A stretch of DNA of 64,000 nucleotides from DATATV01 sp035551355 (GTDB lineage: Bacteria > Actinomycetota > Actinomycetes > Mycobacteriales > Pseudonocardiaceae). Under the pieces are notes generated by a model. It was given only the letters and a program-made list of their open reading frames with translations. It did not search any database and was not told where the DNA came from. The position numbers were made by a program, and so were the translations under genes. The DNA lies in assembly GCA_035551355.1 (NCBI GenBank), contig DASZNF010000144.1, positions 51,363-115,362 on the forward strand, written 5' to 3'. Position 1 is the stretch's first letter. Every line of letters begins with the position of its first letter. Below, one piece after another: positions 53,172 through 60,975 of the stretch.

Positions 53172-54800
53172 TCACCTCAGCAGGCGTGGCCGGTGCACGA
53201 ACGCCGCATCCGGCACGGCCACGCTGAGCGTGCGCAGTTGCTGGGCCCGGGTGATGGTGGCCGCGCCGTCCAACAGGTTCAGCGCGATCTGCGGGGCCGT
53301 GCGGTGTTCGGCCACGGCCAGCGGGCTGCCCGCGACCCAGCGGTTGAACGCGCCGATCGCCGGTCCGCACCAGATCTGGTAGTCGGCCCGCCGGGTCGGG
53401 TCGCCCTCGATCGCCCACCGGCTGGACAGGCCCAGATAGGACCGGAACACCAGCGCCATCCGGTGCCGCGGCTCGGCCAGTGCTCGGTCAACCTCGCGTG
53501 GATCTCGCTCGGCCCAGAACTCGCGGGTCTGGGCCCACGCGTCGTCGAAGGTGTTGCGCAGCACGTCTTTTTCGATCCGATCGCGCACCGGAGCGGAAAC
53601 GTCCTCCAACGAGGACCAGGTCTGGAACGCCTCGTGGAGCTGGGTGGCGCGCTGGGCGAACAGGGTGCCGCGGCGCAGCACCTGCACCCGCACGCCGTAC
53701 TCGAACATGTCGGCCGCGGGCGCCATCACGACATCGGACAGGTCGGCCGCGGCAAGCAACTCCTTGCCCGCGCCGGACAGTCCGGCCTCGACCGACAACT
53801 GGTTGATCGTCCCGGTCATGACATAAGCCGCGCCCAGGGCGAACGCCGCCGCAACACCGGCCGGATCACCCAGCCCACCGGCCGCGCCGATCCGGATCGG
53901 CCGCGGATAGTGGTGCCGGCGGGTCAGCGAGTCGCGCAGCGCGCGGATCGCGGGCAGCACCACGGCCAGCGGCCGGTTGTCGGTATGGCCCCCGCTGTCC
54001 GCTTCGACCGTCACGTCCTCGGCGACCGGAATACGTTGGGCGAGAATGGCTTCGTCCGCGGTGAGGTGCCCTCGGTCCAGCAGCACGCGCACCAACTCGG
54101 CGGGCGGCGGAGAGAGGAACTGTTCGGCCACCTCGGGCCGGGACACCTTCGCGAACACGCTGCGAGCCCGCACCGGTTCGCCGTCCGGGCCGGCCCGCAG
54201 TCCGGCGACCGCGCACCGGACCACGGCCGGCGTCAACTCCAGGAACGCCGACGCCGACACGATCGGCACCCCGGCGCCCAGCAGCAGGTCGGCGAGGCGA
54301 TCCTCGTGACCGGGCTCGGCCGGGGTGTGGATCAGATTGACGCCCCAGTTGCGCTGCCCGCGCAGGGTGCTGGCCAGCTCCCGCACGGCCCGTTCGATCA
54401 CCGGCAACGCCAGCCCGGCCGCGCCGAAGAAACCCAGGAGTTCCGCCCGGGCGAGGGCGATCACCAGCGCGGTGGTGGCGATTCCGTTGGCCATTTCGCC
54501 TGCCGCGTAGGGAAAGCGGACGCCGTGCGCGCGGGCGAAGGACCGGTCGCCCAGCCATTCGGGATACATCGGCGGCAGCGCGCCCAGCAGTTCGTAGCCC
54601 TCGCCCGACGTCGTGACCCCACCGTCCAGCCCGACGCCCGGCTCGTAACCCGCCCCGCCGCGGACGACGTACAACTGGCGGCACGGTTCCCGGACCGCGG
54701 CGAGAATCCCGTCCGGGGTGAACGCCGCCGGCTGCGATCCCGGCTGCCACCGCAGGACCAGTGGGGAAACAGGACCGGGAATCGATGGATCCAAAGACAC
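53172..54800 (-). CDS. PfaD-like FMN enoyl reductase
   Basis: A 542-residue enoyl reductase of the PfaD type, an FMN-binding TIM barrel related to 2-nitropropane dioxygenase. Key segments are MANGIATTALVIALARAELLGFFGAAGL (read in two parts), NWGVNLIHTPAEP, EADSGGHTDNRPLAVVLPAI with the family His in SGGHTD, and IGAAGGLGDPAGVAAAFALGAAYVMTGT for phosphate binding. It should saturate selected enoyl intermediates in trans for the two synthase proteins. It is the first gene of the operon and has a GTG start after GGGGGA at short spacing; 11 bp separate it from the PfaA-like gene. Confidence 0.94.
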   Translation of the reverse strand: MSLDPSIPGPVSPLVLRWQPGSQPAAFTPDGILAAVREPCRQLYVVRGGAGYEPGVGLDGGVTTSGEGYELLGALPPMYPEWLGDRSFARAHGVRFPYAAGEMANGIATTALVIALARAELLGFFGAAGLALPVIERAVRELASTLRGQRNWGVNLIHTPAEPGHEDRLADLLLGAGVPIVSASAFLELTPAVVRCAVAGLRAGPDGEPVRARSVFAKVSRPEVAEQFLSPPPAELVRVLLDRGHLTADEAILAQRIPVAEDVTVEADSGGHTDNRPLAVVLPAIRALRDSLTRRHHYPRPIRIGAAGGLGDPAGVAAAFALGAAYVMTGTINQLSVEAGLSGAGKELLAAADLSDVVMAPAADMFEYGVRVQVLRRGTLFAQRATQLHEAFQTWSSLEDVSAPVRDRIEKDVLRNTFDDAWAQTREFWAERDPREVDRALAEPRHRMALVFRSYLGLSSRWAIEGDPTRRADYQIWCGPAIGAFNRWVAGSPLAVAEHRTAPQIALNLLDGAATITRAQQLRTLSVAVPDAAFVHRPRLLR

Positions 54801-55088
54801 TCCCCCGGGTCACGACATTCGCGAGACGGCACAAGAACCGAGCTCGAACCACCCCAACGCTAACCCGTCGACCGTGCGGGAAAGAACTATTTCCGGAAAA
54901 TTCTGGAGAAAATCTTTCCGGCCAGTTCCACCGTAAAGCACGGCGCGTGACTGATCGCTGACGGACCGATATTAGATTGCGACCAGGCAACAGTGTCACC
55001 GGTTGGGCCCCCGGCGGGCAGGGCCACGAACCTGTTGGCGGGCAACGCGCAGCAGATCGAGGACATTCTCAAGCGTTACAAGGGGAAT
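54801..55088. promoter_or_regulatory. intergenic promoter region of the lipid-synthase operon
   Basis: About 290 bp between the PfaD-like gene and the DUF302 gene, both read on the minus strand. It holds a perfect 10-bp palindrome, TTTCCGGAAA, at 54890-54899 and another TTTCCGG at 54915-54921, in locally AT-richer DNA that is a plausible control region for the operon. I see no protein-coding gene here; the frames present are short and without ribosome-binding sites. Confidence 0.45.
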
Positions 55089-55586
55089 TCACGCCGCCGC
55101 GCCGGTCAATTCCCGTACGAAGGCGGTCAGCCTCGCGTCGAGAGCCATGGCCGCTTCGGCCAGGTCCGGGTTGTCGATGAAGCCCATCGCCGAGGACGGG
55201 AGGTCGTAGGAGACCCGGGCATGTCCGTCGTCGTCTTCCCGGATCATGATCGACAGCGGTACCTGCAGGCCGGCCCGTAAATCGTGGCGCAGCATCGTCT
55301 CGGCGACGATCGGGTTGCCGTAGACGTATTTCTTGGCCTTGGCCTTCGTCCCGTACAAGCCCTGCCACCGGCCGTGGTCGAGGGAGAACACCCGGACGAA
55401 TCCGGCCGGCCCGAACAACGCGACCATCGCCTGTTCCCAGTCGCCCGCGTTGTCCACCGTGCGCAGCGCCTCGGTGACCTCGCCGTGCTCGGCGTCGCCG
55501 ACCGCGGCCTCGAACACGGCCACCACCTCCTCGTAGGACTTGGCGCTGACGTGTTCGCGGTTCTCCACCGTGTACTTCACGATCAT
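55089..55586 (-). CDS. DUF302 family protein
   Basis: A 165-residue protein with the DUF302 fold. The N-terminal half follows the pattern of a ferredoxin-like alpha/beta unit with the YEEVVAVFEAAVGDAE helix; the C-terminal half contains KKYVYGNPIVAETMLRHDL and LQVPLSIMIREDDDG, matching the conserved G-N-P and central beta strands of the family. Function is unknown; some members bind metals or act in sulfide-related operons, but no metal cluster of Cys/His residues is seen here. It is divergent from the quinone-reductase gene across a TetR-type site and could belong to the same response. Confidence 0.85.
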   Translation of the reverse strand: MIVKYTVENREHVSAKSYEEVVAVFEAAVGDAEHGEVTEALRTVDNAGDWEQAMVALFGPAGFVRVFSLDHGRWQGLYGTKAKAKKYVYGNPIVAETMLRHDLRAGLQVPLSIMIREDDDGHARVSYDLPSSAMGFIDNPDLAEAAMALDARLTAFVRELTGAAA

Positions 55587-55637
55587 CGCTGTCTCCCCTT
55601 GTTTCGGCTACCCAAACGGGTTCACTCATGCCAGACT

Positions 55638-55656
55638 CTAAGTCAGTCAGCTAACT
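55638..55656. promoter_or_regulatory. TetR-type site in the quinone-reductase promoter
   Basis: CTAAGTCAG (55638-55646) is followed by AGTCAGCTAACT (55645-55656), a near-palindrome whose reverse complement is AGTTAGCTGACT. A nearly identical element, CTAAGTTAG, precedes the TetR gene at 57330. Shared sequence suggests one regulator for both promoters. Confidence 0.6.
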
Positions 55657-55686
55657 CAGTCAATCGCGAGGGCGAAGGAGTACGAC

Positions 55687-56550
55687 ATGATCACCGTGAC
55701 GGGCGCGACCGGGAAACTCGGTCGCCTGGTCATCGACGGACTGCTGGACCGAATCCCGGCCGAGCAGATCACCGCCGCCGTGCGCAGCCCGGAAACCGCC
55801 GCCGACCTGGCCGCCCGCGGCGTCGAGGTCCGCCGGGCCGACTACGACGAACCCGGCACGCTGCTCGCCTCGCTGGCCGGCACCGATCGCCTGCTGCTCA
55901 TCTCCGGCAACGATCCCCGCCGGACGTTGGCCCAGCACACCACCGTGATCGACGCGGCCAAACAGATCGGGGTGAGCCTGCTCGCCTACACCAGCCTGGT
56001 GCTGCCCACCGCCCCACCGCGCTCGACCGAACCGGTGATCGAAGCCTCCGGGCTGCCGTTCACCATGCTGCGCAACGCGCAATACAGCGGGCACTACGCC
56101 CCGCAGATCACGCAGGCCGTGGCCACCGGCGTCTTCGTCGGCAGCGCCGGTGCCGGCCGGACCGCGACCGCGTCGCACGCGGACCTCGCCGCGGCGGCCG
56201 TGACGGTGCTGACCGGCGAAGGCCATGAGGACAAGGTGTACGAGCTGACCGGCGACGAGGCGTGGAGTTTCCCCGAACTGGTGGCCGAGATCGGCTGTGC
56301 GTCCGGCCGGACCGTCAGCTACCGCAACGTCTCCTTCGCCGAGCACCTCGAACTGCTGCTCGGCGCGGGTGTGCCGCGACTGTACGCCGAGGTCTACGTC
56401 GCCAACTACCAAGCGATCGCGGCCGGCGGTTTCGCCAAGACGACCGCGGACCTGCGCGAGCTGATCGGCCGGCCGGCCACGACCCTCGCCGAGTTCGTGG
56501 CCGAGGTCGTCAACTCGCCGGCCCCGAACGGCGGTTCGGCTCATGAATGA
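55687..56550 (+). CDS. NAD(P)-dependent quinone oxidoreductase, NmrA/QorB family
   Basis: A 287-residue atypical SDR. It begins with the NmrA-type cofactor loop TVTGATGKLGRLVIDGLL, then AVRSPETAADLAARGVEVRRADYDEP after beta-2, LLLISGNDP, and LLAYTSLVLP in the place of the classical Tyr-Lys site; MLRNAQYSGHY follows the QorB (YtfG) pattern. It should reduce quinones or related electrophiles with NADPH. A GAAGGAG site precedes the ATG. The stop overlaps the following SDR start by 8 bp. Together with the TetR gene downstream this looks like an electrophile-stress operon. Confidence 0.92.
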   Translation: MITVTGATGKLGRLVIDGLLDRIPAEQITAAVRSPETAADLAARGVEVRRADYDEPGTLLASLAGTDRLLLISGNDPRRTLAQHTTVIDAAKQIGVSLLAYTSLVLPTAPPRSTEPVIEASGLPFTMLRNAQYSGHYAPQITQAVATGVFVGSAGAGRTATASHADLAAAAVTVLTGEGHEDKVYELTGDEAWSFPELVAEIGCASGRTVSYRNVSFAEHLELLLGAGVPRLYAEVYVANYQAIAAGGFAKTTADLRELIGRPATTLAEFVAEVVNSPAPNGGSAHE

Positions 56551-57295
56551 CCATCCGGACACGGTCGCGGTGGTGACCGGCGCCGGCCGGGGCGTCGGCC
56601 GGCAGGTGGCCCGGCTGCTGGCCGGGCAGGGCGCGCGGGTGGCGCTGCTGGCCCGCTCGGGCGAGCAACTGGACCAGGCGGCGCGGCTGGTCAAGGACGC
56701 AGGCGGGACAGCGCTGGTCGTGCCGGTCGACCTGACCGATCGCGACCAGCGCACCGCGGCCGCGCGCACGGTGCTGGCCGAGTACGGCGCGGTGGACATT
56801 CTGATCAACAACGCCGGGGTGACCGCGCCGATCGGCCCGACCAGCACGGTCGACCCGGCCGAATGGGCGGCCACGATCGAGCTGAACCTGATCGCTCCGG
56901 CCCAGCTGACCGCGGCCGTGTTGCCGGGCATGATCCAGCGGCGCTCGGGTCAGGTGGTCAACGTGTCCAGCGCGGCGGTGGGCACACCACGACTGCTGAT
57001 CGGCGCGAACGCCTACATCGCTGGAAAATCCGGCCTGGAGGCGCACACTCTCAACCTCGCCGCGGAACTCGCGGACACGGGCGTGCGGGTGAACGTGTAC
57101 CGGCCGGGTGCGGTGGACACCGGGTTGCTGCGGTCCACTCAGGACCGGTTCCTGGAGTTCGATCCGGCGATGAAGGCGTTGTTCGAACGCGACCTCGCCA
57201 CCACGATCACCCCGGAGACCTCCGCCGCCGCACTGCTGGAGCATCTGCTGGACGGCGTGACCGGCCAGATCTGGCACGTCGACCGGACGCTGTGA
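56543..57295 (+). CDS. short-chain dehydrogenase/reductase
   Basis: A 250-residue classical SDR: GAGRGVGRQVARLLA in the cofactor loop, NNAGVTAP, and catalytic serine in NVSSAAVG. The Tyr-x-x-x-Lys motif reads YIAGK. Arginine near the end of beta-2 (LLARSGEQLDQ) favours NADPH. It overlaps the quinone reductase gene by 8 bp and precedes the TetR gene by 47 bp. It is likely a carbonyl reductase acting on the same class of toxic compounds; no specific substrate is visible. Confidence 0.92.
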   Translation: MNDHPDTVAVVTGAGRGVGRQVARLLAGQGARVALLARSGEQLDQAARLVKDAGGTALVVPVDLTDRDQRTAAARTVLAEYGAVDILINNAGVTAPIGPTSTVDPAEWAATIELNLIAPAQLTAAVLPGMIQRRSGQVVNVSSAAVGTPRLLIGANAYIAGKSGLEAHTLNLAAELADTGVRVNVYRPGAVDTGLLRSTQDRFLEFDPAMKALFERDLATTITPETSAAALLEHLLDGVTGQIWHVDRTL

Positions 57296-57329
57296 CCAGG
57301 CGCCCTCGCGCGTTGGCCGGTGGCCTGAA

Positions 57330-57351
57330 CTAAGTTAGCGTCATGACTAAC
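57330..57351. promoter_or_regulatory. TetR operator overlapping the regulator's start codon
   Basis: CTAAGTTAG (57330-57338, palindromic) overlaps the inverted repeat GTTAG-N8-CTAAC (57334-57351), which spans the ATG of the TetR gene at 57343. Binding here would block translation initiation or transcription of a leaderless message. It resembles the site at 55638-55656. Confidence 0.65.
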
Positions 57352-57915
57352 CAGGCCACCGCGCGCCCCGGCAAGCGGGACAGGTTGATCGCCGCCGCCC
57401 GCGCGACCCTGTACGCCCAGGGCGTCGAACGCACCACCCTGGCCGACATCGCCGAGGCCGCGGACGTGCCCGTGGGCAACGTCTACTACTACTTCAAGAC
57501 CAAAGCCGAACTCGTGTCGTCCGTGGTCGAGGGCTATCAGACTCTGACCCGGGACAACATCGCCACCCTGAACCGACGCCGGACCCCGAGGGCCCGGCTG
57601 CACGGCCTGATCGAGATCTGGCTGAACCAGCGGGAAAGCCTGACCGCACACGGCTGTCCGGTCGGCACGCTCAGCACCGAACTGGACAAGACCGCCGATC
57701 CCCTGGCCCGCGATTCGGCCGGGGTACTCGGCCTGCTGCTGGACTGGATCGAAGGCCAGTTCCGGGAGGCGGGCCGCCGCGATGCCCGCGAACTGGCGGT
57801 CGCCCTGCTGTCGGCCTACGAGGGCGTCGCGGTGCTGGCCAACGTGCTGGGCGACGAGGCACTCATCACGATGGAGGGCAAACGGCTGCAACGGTGGATC
57901 GACGCCCTGACCTGA
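57343..57915 (+). CDS. TetR-family regulator of the quinone-reductase operon
   Basis: A 190-residue TetR protein. The DNA-binding domain has LIAAARATLYAQGVERTTLADIAEAADVPVGNVYYYFKTKAEL in parts (about residues 15-57), with the Y-Y-Y-F signature at the end of the recognition helix. The ligand domain contains Cys106 in TAHGCPVGTLSTEL, a conserved feature of the branch in which a cysteine reacts with or senses electrophiles (inference). It follows the quinone reductase and SDR genes and probably represses them and itself. Its ATG lies inside the inverted repeat. Confidence 0.93.
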   Translation: MTNQATARPGKRDRLIAAARATLYAQGVERTTLADIAEAADVPVGNVYYYFKTKAELVSSVVEGYQTLTRDNIATLNRRRTPRARLHGLIEIWLNQRESLTAHGCPVGTLSTELDKTADPLARDSAGVLGLLLDWIEGQFREAGRRDARELAVALLSAYEGVAVLANVLGDEALITMEGKRLQRWIDALT

Positions 57916-57945
57916 TCACGTTCGAATGCAAGGGTCGCTGAGAGC

Positions 57946-58362
57946 TCAGCCCGGGGGCGTCACACCATCCAGGTACGTCCACACGCCGTCGTCGCGGACG
58001 AACCGGCTGCGCTCGTGCAGCACTTCCCTTTCGGCGCCGATCCGGTAGTGGGCGCGGAATTCCACCGTGCCCTCGGCGTGCAGCAGCCCACCGCCGGAAG
58101 TGGCGACAATCTCCAGCCGCTCCCACCGCTGCGCCGGATCCAGCCGCACAGTGCCGGGCCGGGTGCTCGGATGCCAGCTCCGCACCAGGTAGGCCGCGTC
58201 ACCGACGGCGAAGGCGCTGTAGCGGGAGCGCATCAACGCCTCGGCGGTGGCCGCGCGGACCCGGCCCGAGTGCACCGGCCCGCAGCAGTCGGCCAACGAC
58301 AGTGGCCGGCCACACGGACACCGCCGTCTGTCCGGTCCGGATGCAGACGTCACGCCGGCCAT
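57946..58362 (-). CDS. YchJ-family SEC-C motif protein (UPF0225)
   Basis: A 138-residue YchJ-like protein. An N-terminal zinc-binding SEC-C type motif (CPCGRPLSLADCCGPVHSG, Cys-x-Cys...Cys-Cys) is followed by the NTF2-like middle domain with ALMRSRYSAFAVGDAAYLVRSW and EFRAHYRI. The C-terminal SEC-C motif of longer family members is absent. The function is unknown; zinc binding is inferred from the cysteines. It is convergent with the TetR gene. Confidence 0.9.
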   Translation of the reverse strand: MAGVTSASGPDRRRCPCGRPLSLADCCGPVHSGRVRAATAEALMRSRYSAFAVGDAAYLVRSWHPSTRPGTVRLDPAQRWERLEIVATSGGGLLHAEGTVEFRAHYRIGAEREVLHERSRFVRDDGVWTYLDGVTPPG

Positions 58363-58451
58363 TGTCCACGGCCCACCCTGCAGCGGGCGGCGGCAGCCCC
58401 TACGGTCGCCGGTGGAAAGGATGTTCTCCGATCACGACGAGGTGATCTGCG

Positions 58452-58634
58452 ATGGCCGGAAAATTCGAGGTCTACCAGGACAAGGGCGGCAAGCACCGGT
58501 TCCGCCTCAAGGCGGGCAACGGCGAGATCGTGGCCGTCGGCGAAGCCTACGAGTCCAGGAACGGCGCTCATGCCGGTTGCGAAGCCGTCCAACGCGCCGC
58601 CGACGGCGCCTCGATCGTCGACGTCGACAACTGA
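58452..58634 (+). CDS. YegP-like DUF1508 protein
   Basis: A 60-residue protein that is one DUF1508 unit: GKFEVYQDKGGKHRFRLKAG, NGEIVAVGEAYESRNGA and AVQRAADGASIVDVDN. Family members have one or two such units with a beta-beta-alpha fold and no firmly known function. It stands alone between convergent and divergent single genes, with only 9 bp to the end of the DUF4185 gene on the other strand. Confidence 0.92.
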   Translation: MAGKFEVYQDKGGKHRFRLKAGNGEIVAVGEAYESRNGAHAGCEAVQRAADGASIVDVDN

Positions 58635-58643
58635 TTCGAAGCT

Positions 58644-59621
58644 CTAACGCGCGCTGCCGACGAACTGCATCGCCCGGTAGGGCCAGTTCTTCTCCGTGTT
58701 CCATTGGCTGACCACCAGGTGCAGTTCGTCCAGCGTGGAGCCGGGCACGATGTAACCGCCGTAGAGCTGGGCGACATCCCCGCCCGCGTGGTCCTCACCG
58801 CTCCACGCGGCGCCCCGCAGGACCGTGCTCCGCGGGGCCTGGTAAAGGTTCGCGGTGGGACCGTCGATGGTCAGCACATCGATGCGGTAGTTGCCCGCGT
58901 CGAACAACGCCAGCACCCATCGGTCCTCGACCCGGCGCAGGCTCAGTTCGCCGTACGCGCCGGTCAGCGCGATGGTCGGCGGATTGCCCCACGCCCACTC
59001 GCCATCCCGGAAACCCCAGCCTTCCCAGGCGTCGGGATCGGTGAGGCGCCCGGCCGGGACCCGTTGCAGGATCAGCCCCTGATTGCGCTGGAACCCGGTC
59101 GAGAAGGCGTAGACGTAGCCGTCGTCGCCCTGTTCCCAGGTGAGCATCTGGAACAGCCCGCCGTGCCGGTCGCCGGGCCACCGCGCGCCGGTGGGCCGCC
59201 AGGTCTCGCCGTTGTCGGCCGAGCGATGGATCTCGGTCCAGTGCACGTTGCCGAGTCCCTGGCACACCATCACGTGCAGGTACATCTCGGCGCCGACGGT
59301 GATGACATCAGTCGGCAGCACCGTGCTGACTCGCTTGCCGTTGATCTTCGAGTCGTGCCGGTAGGACAAGGCTTGCGCCGCATAGGCGCCCTCCCCGGTC
59401 GAGCCGAACCACTCGATGCCCGTCCGCGCGGTCGCCGGATCGCCGAACAGCACCACGGGTGACCGCCAGCCCGGCCCGCCCACGCCGGCTTGCTCGAAGG
59501 TGTCGCCGAACACCGACACCAGCCGCCCGTCGGGCGCGAGCGTCGTGGCTCCCAGATCGGTGCCGCCGATCCCGAAGTCGTCGGTGTGCCCGGGTCCGGT
59601 CAGGTCCTTCACCTTGCGCAT
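58644..59621 (-). CDS. DUF4185 protein, GH183-like beta-propeller
   Basis: A 325-residue five-bladed propeller-type protein of the DUF4185 family. The N-terminal TDDFGIGGTDLGATTLAPDG and VSVFGDTFE carry the conserved acidic residues, HRSADNGETW resembles an Asp-box, and GGYIVPGSTLDELHLVVSQW is the usual C-terminal strand. Some DUF4185 proteins of actinobacteria are endo-D-arabinanases (GH183), which would point to cell-wall arabinan. This one has no signal peptide at its present start, which is odd for such a role; either it is exported by another route or works inside the cell. Confidence 0.88.
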   Translation of the reverse strand: MRKVKDLTGPGHTDDFGIGGTDLGATTLAPDGRLVSVFGDTFEQAGVGGPGWRSPVVLFGDPATARTGIEWFGSTGEGAYAAQALSYRHDSKINGKRVSTVLPTDVITVGAEMYLHVMVCQGLGNVHWTEIHRSADNGETWRPTGARWPGDRHGGLFQMLTWEQGDDGYVYAFSTGFQRNQGLILQRVPAGRLTDPDAWEGWGFRDGEWAWGNPPTIALTGAYGELSLRRVEDRWVLALFDAGNYRIDVLTIDGPTANLYQAPRSTVLRGAAWSGEDHAGGDVAQLYGGYIVPGSTLDELHLVVSQWNTEKNWPYRAMQFVGSAR

Positions 59622-59659
59622 GGCGCCCAGGGTAGGTCCGGTGACGTCGACTCGCGCCG

Positions 59660-60064
59660 CTAGTCGTGCACGGTGGCCGCCGCGATGGCGTCGGCTTCGA
59701 TCTGGGCGAACCGGGCGGCCATCTCGCGCTGCAGCGTCTGGGCCGCCCGCAGGGGCCGGACCATCACCATGAAGTCGACGATCTTGCCTTCCGCGTCGTA
59801 GCGCAGCAGGTCGCAGCCCGTGAGCTCCAGACCGTCGACCTTCGCCTCGAAGACCAGCACCTCCTCGCCGCTGGGATCACGAACCTCCCGCACGTAGTGG
59901 AAGTCCTCGAAGACCTCGGTGACCGTGCGCAGGATGGCCGAGGTGATCGCCCTGCCACGGTAGGGCTTGAACACGACCGGGCTGCGGAACACCACGTCCT
60001 CGGCGAGCATCGTGCCGATCGCGTCCAGGTCGCGGGCTTCGACCGCGGCGCGGAAGGTGGTCAT
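59660..60064 (-). CDS. SnoaL/NTF2-like protein
   Basis: A 134-residue NTF2-fold protein of the SnoaL-like type. It shows FRAAVEARDLDAIGTMLAED with VVFRSPVVFKPYRG, then LRTVTEVFEDFHYVREV and the sheet residues GCDLLRYDAEGKIVDFMVMVRP. Such proteins include isomerases, hydrolases and ligand-binding proteins; no catalytic pair is certain. A C-terminal helix extends about 25 residues past the core. Transcribed with no close partner; the start is the ATG at 60064. Confidence 0.9.
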   Translation of the reverse strand: MTTFRAAVEARDLDAIGTMLAEDVVFRSPVVFKPYRGRAITSAILRTVTEVFEDFHYVREVRDPSGEEVLVFEAKVDGLELTGCDLLRYDAEGKIVDFMVMVRPLRAAQTLQREMAARFAQIEADAIAAATVHD

Positions 60065-60397
60065 CGGCGCTCCTCGTTATCGTCAACGTCTCGAACCGCC
60101 GGGGCCTGGGCGGGTCCGGACCGTGTCCGGAATCCGTAGAACCACGGTGCCCGGGCTCCGAGGCGGTTCCGACACTACCGCCATGACCCATGACGACAGC
60201 GGACAAGATCCACTCTTACCGCTCGCCGGCGAGCTGCGGGACCTGGGCGACCGGCGCTCCGGCGGCTGATCCCGCCATCTCGGTGCGGCGTCGGCGATTG
60301 GCCGTAGGATCGTGTGGGCCGCCCCCCGACGATGAGTTTTTCTCGCGCCACCGGTCTCAGTTGTGACCGAGCAGCCTGCGGAAGAAACGAGAGCGCC
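60065..60397. other. intergenic region with a doubtful 28-codon frame
   Basis: 333 bp between divergent genes. The only notable element is a small plus-strand frame at 60183-60269 (28 codons, beginning MTHDDSGQDPLLPLAGELRD) without a ribosome-binding site; composition is acidic and could be a true small protein or chance. GC-rich inverted segments (GGTCCGGACC-like, around 60113-60123) occur but no clear promoter or terminator is evident. Confidence 0.4.
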
Positions 60398-60961
60398 ATG
60401 CTGATCTATTCGATGAACGTTTCGGTGGACGGCTTCATCACCGACCGTGCGGGCGGGATCGGCTGGTCGGTCCCCAGCGACGAGCAGTTTGCTTTCCAGA
60501 CCAAGCAGGTGAGCGCGCTCGGCGCCTGCCTTCTTGGCCGCAGGCTGTACGAAACCATGCTGGTGTGGGAGACCGACCCGTCGCTACGCCGAACCGAGGC
60601 CGACGCCACGTTCGCCGACATCTGGTGTGCGCTCCCGAAGGTGGTGTTCAGCCGCACCCTCAAGAATGTTCAGGGCAACGCCCGGCTGGCCGAGGGGCCG
60701 GTCGCCGAGGAAGTCGCCGCGGCGCTGGCCGCGACCGACCAGGACGTCGAGATCGGCGGCGCCGGCCTGGCCGCGGCGGCGATCGAACTCGGCCTGGTCG
60801 ACGAGCTGCACATGTTCCGCAGTCCGGTCGTCCTCGGTGGCGGCACGCCGTTCCTGCCGCCGGTCACCGACAACATCCGGCTGGATCTGGTCGAGACCAC
60901 GACGTTCGGCTCACGGGTGATCTACGAACGCTACGGACGCGCCCGCGAAGACTCGCACTGA
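60398..60961 (+). CDS. dihydrofolate reductase-like protein (RibD C-terminal family)
   Basis: A 187-residue protein of the RibD-C/DHFR-like fold: MLIYSMNVSVDGFITDRAG at the N terminus, a W-S-V-P-S turn, LGRRLYETMLVWE, KVVFSRTLKNV and the nucleotide-binding VEIGGAGLAAAAIELGLVDELHMF with PVVLGGGTPFLP. It likely reduces a small carbonyl or pterin-like compound with NADPH; actinobacteria encode many such paralogues of unknown substrate. The ATG at 60398 has GAAGAAACGAGAG upstream. It is not part of a recognisable operon and converges with the DCoH-VOC gene. Confidence 0.9.
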   Translation: MLIYSMNVSVDGFITDRAGGIGWSVPSDEQFAFQTKQVSALGACLLGRRLYETMLVWETDPSLRRTEADATFADIWCALPKVVFSRTLKNVQGNARLAEGPVAEEVAAALAATDQDVEIGGAGLAAAAIELGLVDELHMFRSPVVLGGGTPFLPPVTDNIRLDLVETTTFGSRVIYERYGRAREDSH

Positions 60962-60975
60962 TACTGCCGGAGTTT

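Noticed and set aside
54887..55072. A 61-codon minus-strand frame before the lipid-synthase operon.
   Set aside because: No ribosome-binding site and no protein-like pattern; it covers the probable control region with the TTTCCGGAAA palindrome.
57925..57952. GCTGAGAGCTCAGC between the TetR and YchJ genes as a terminator.
   Set aside because: The stem is only 5-6 bp with a 2-4 nt loop and there is no U-tract, so evidence is too weak to list.
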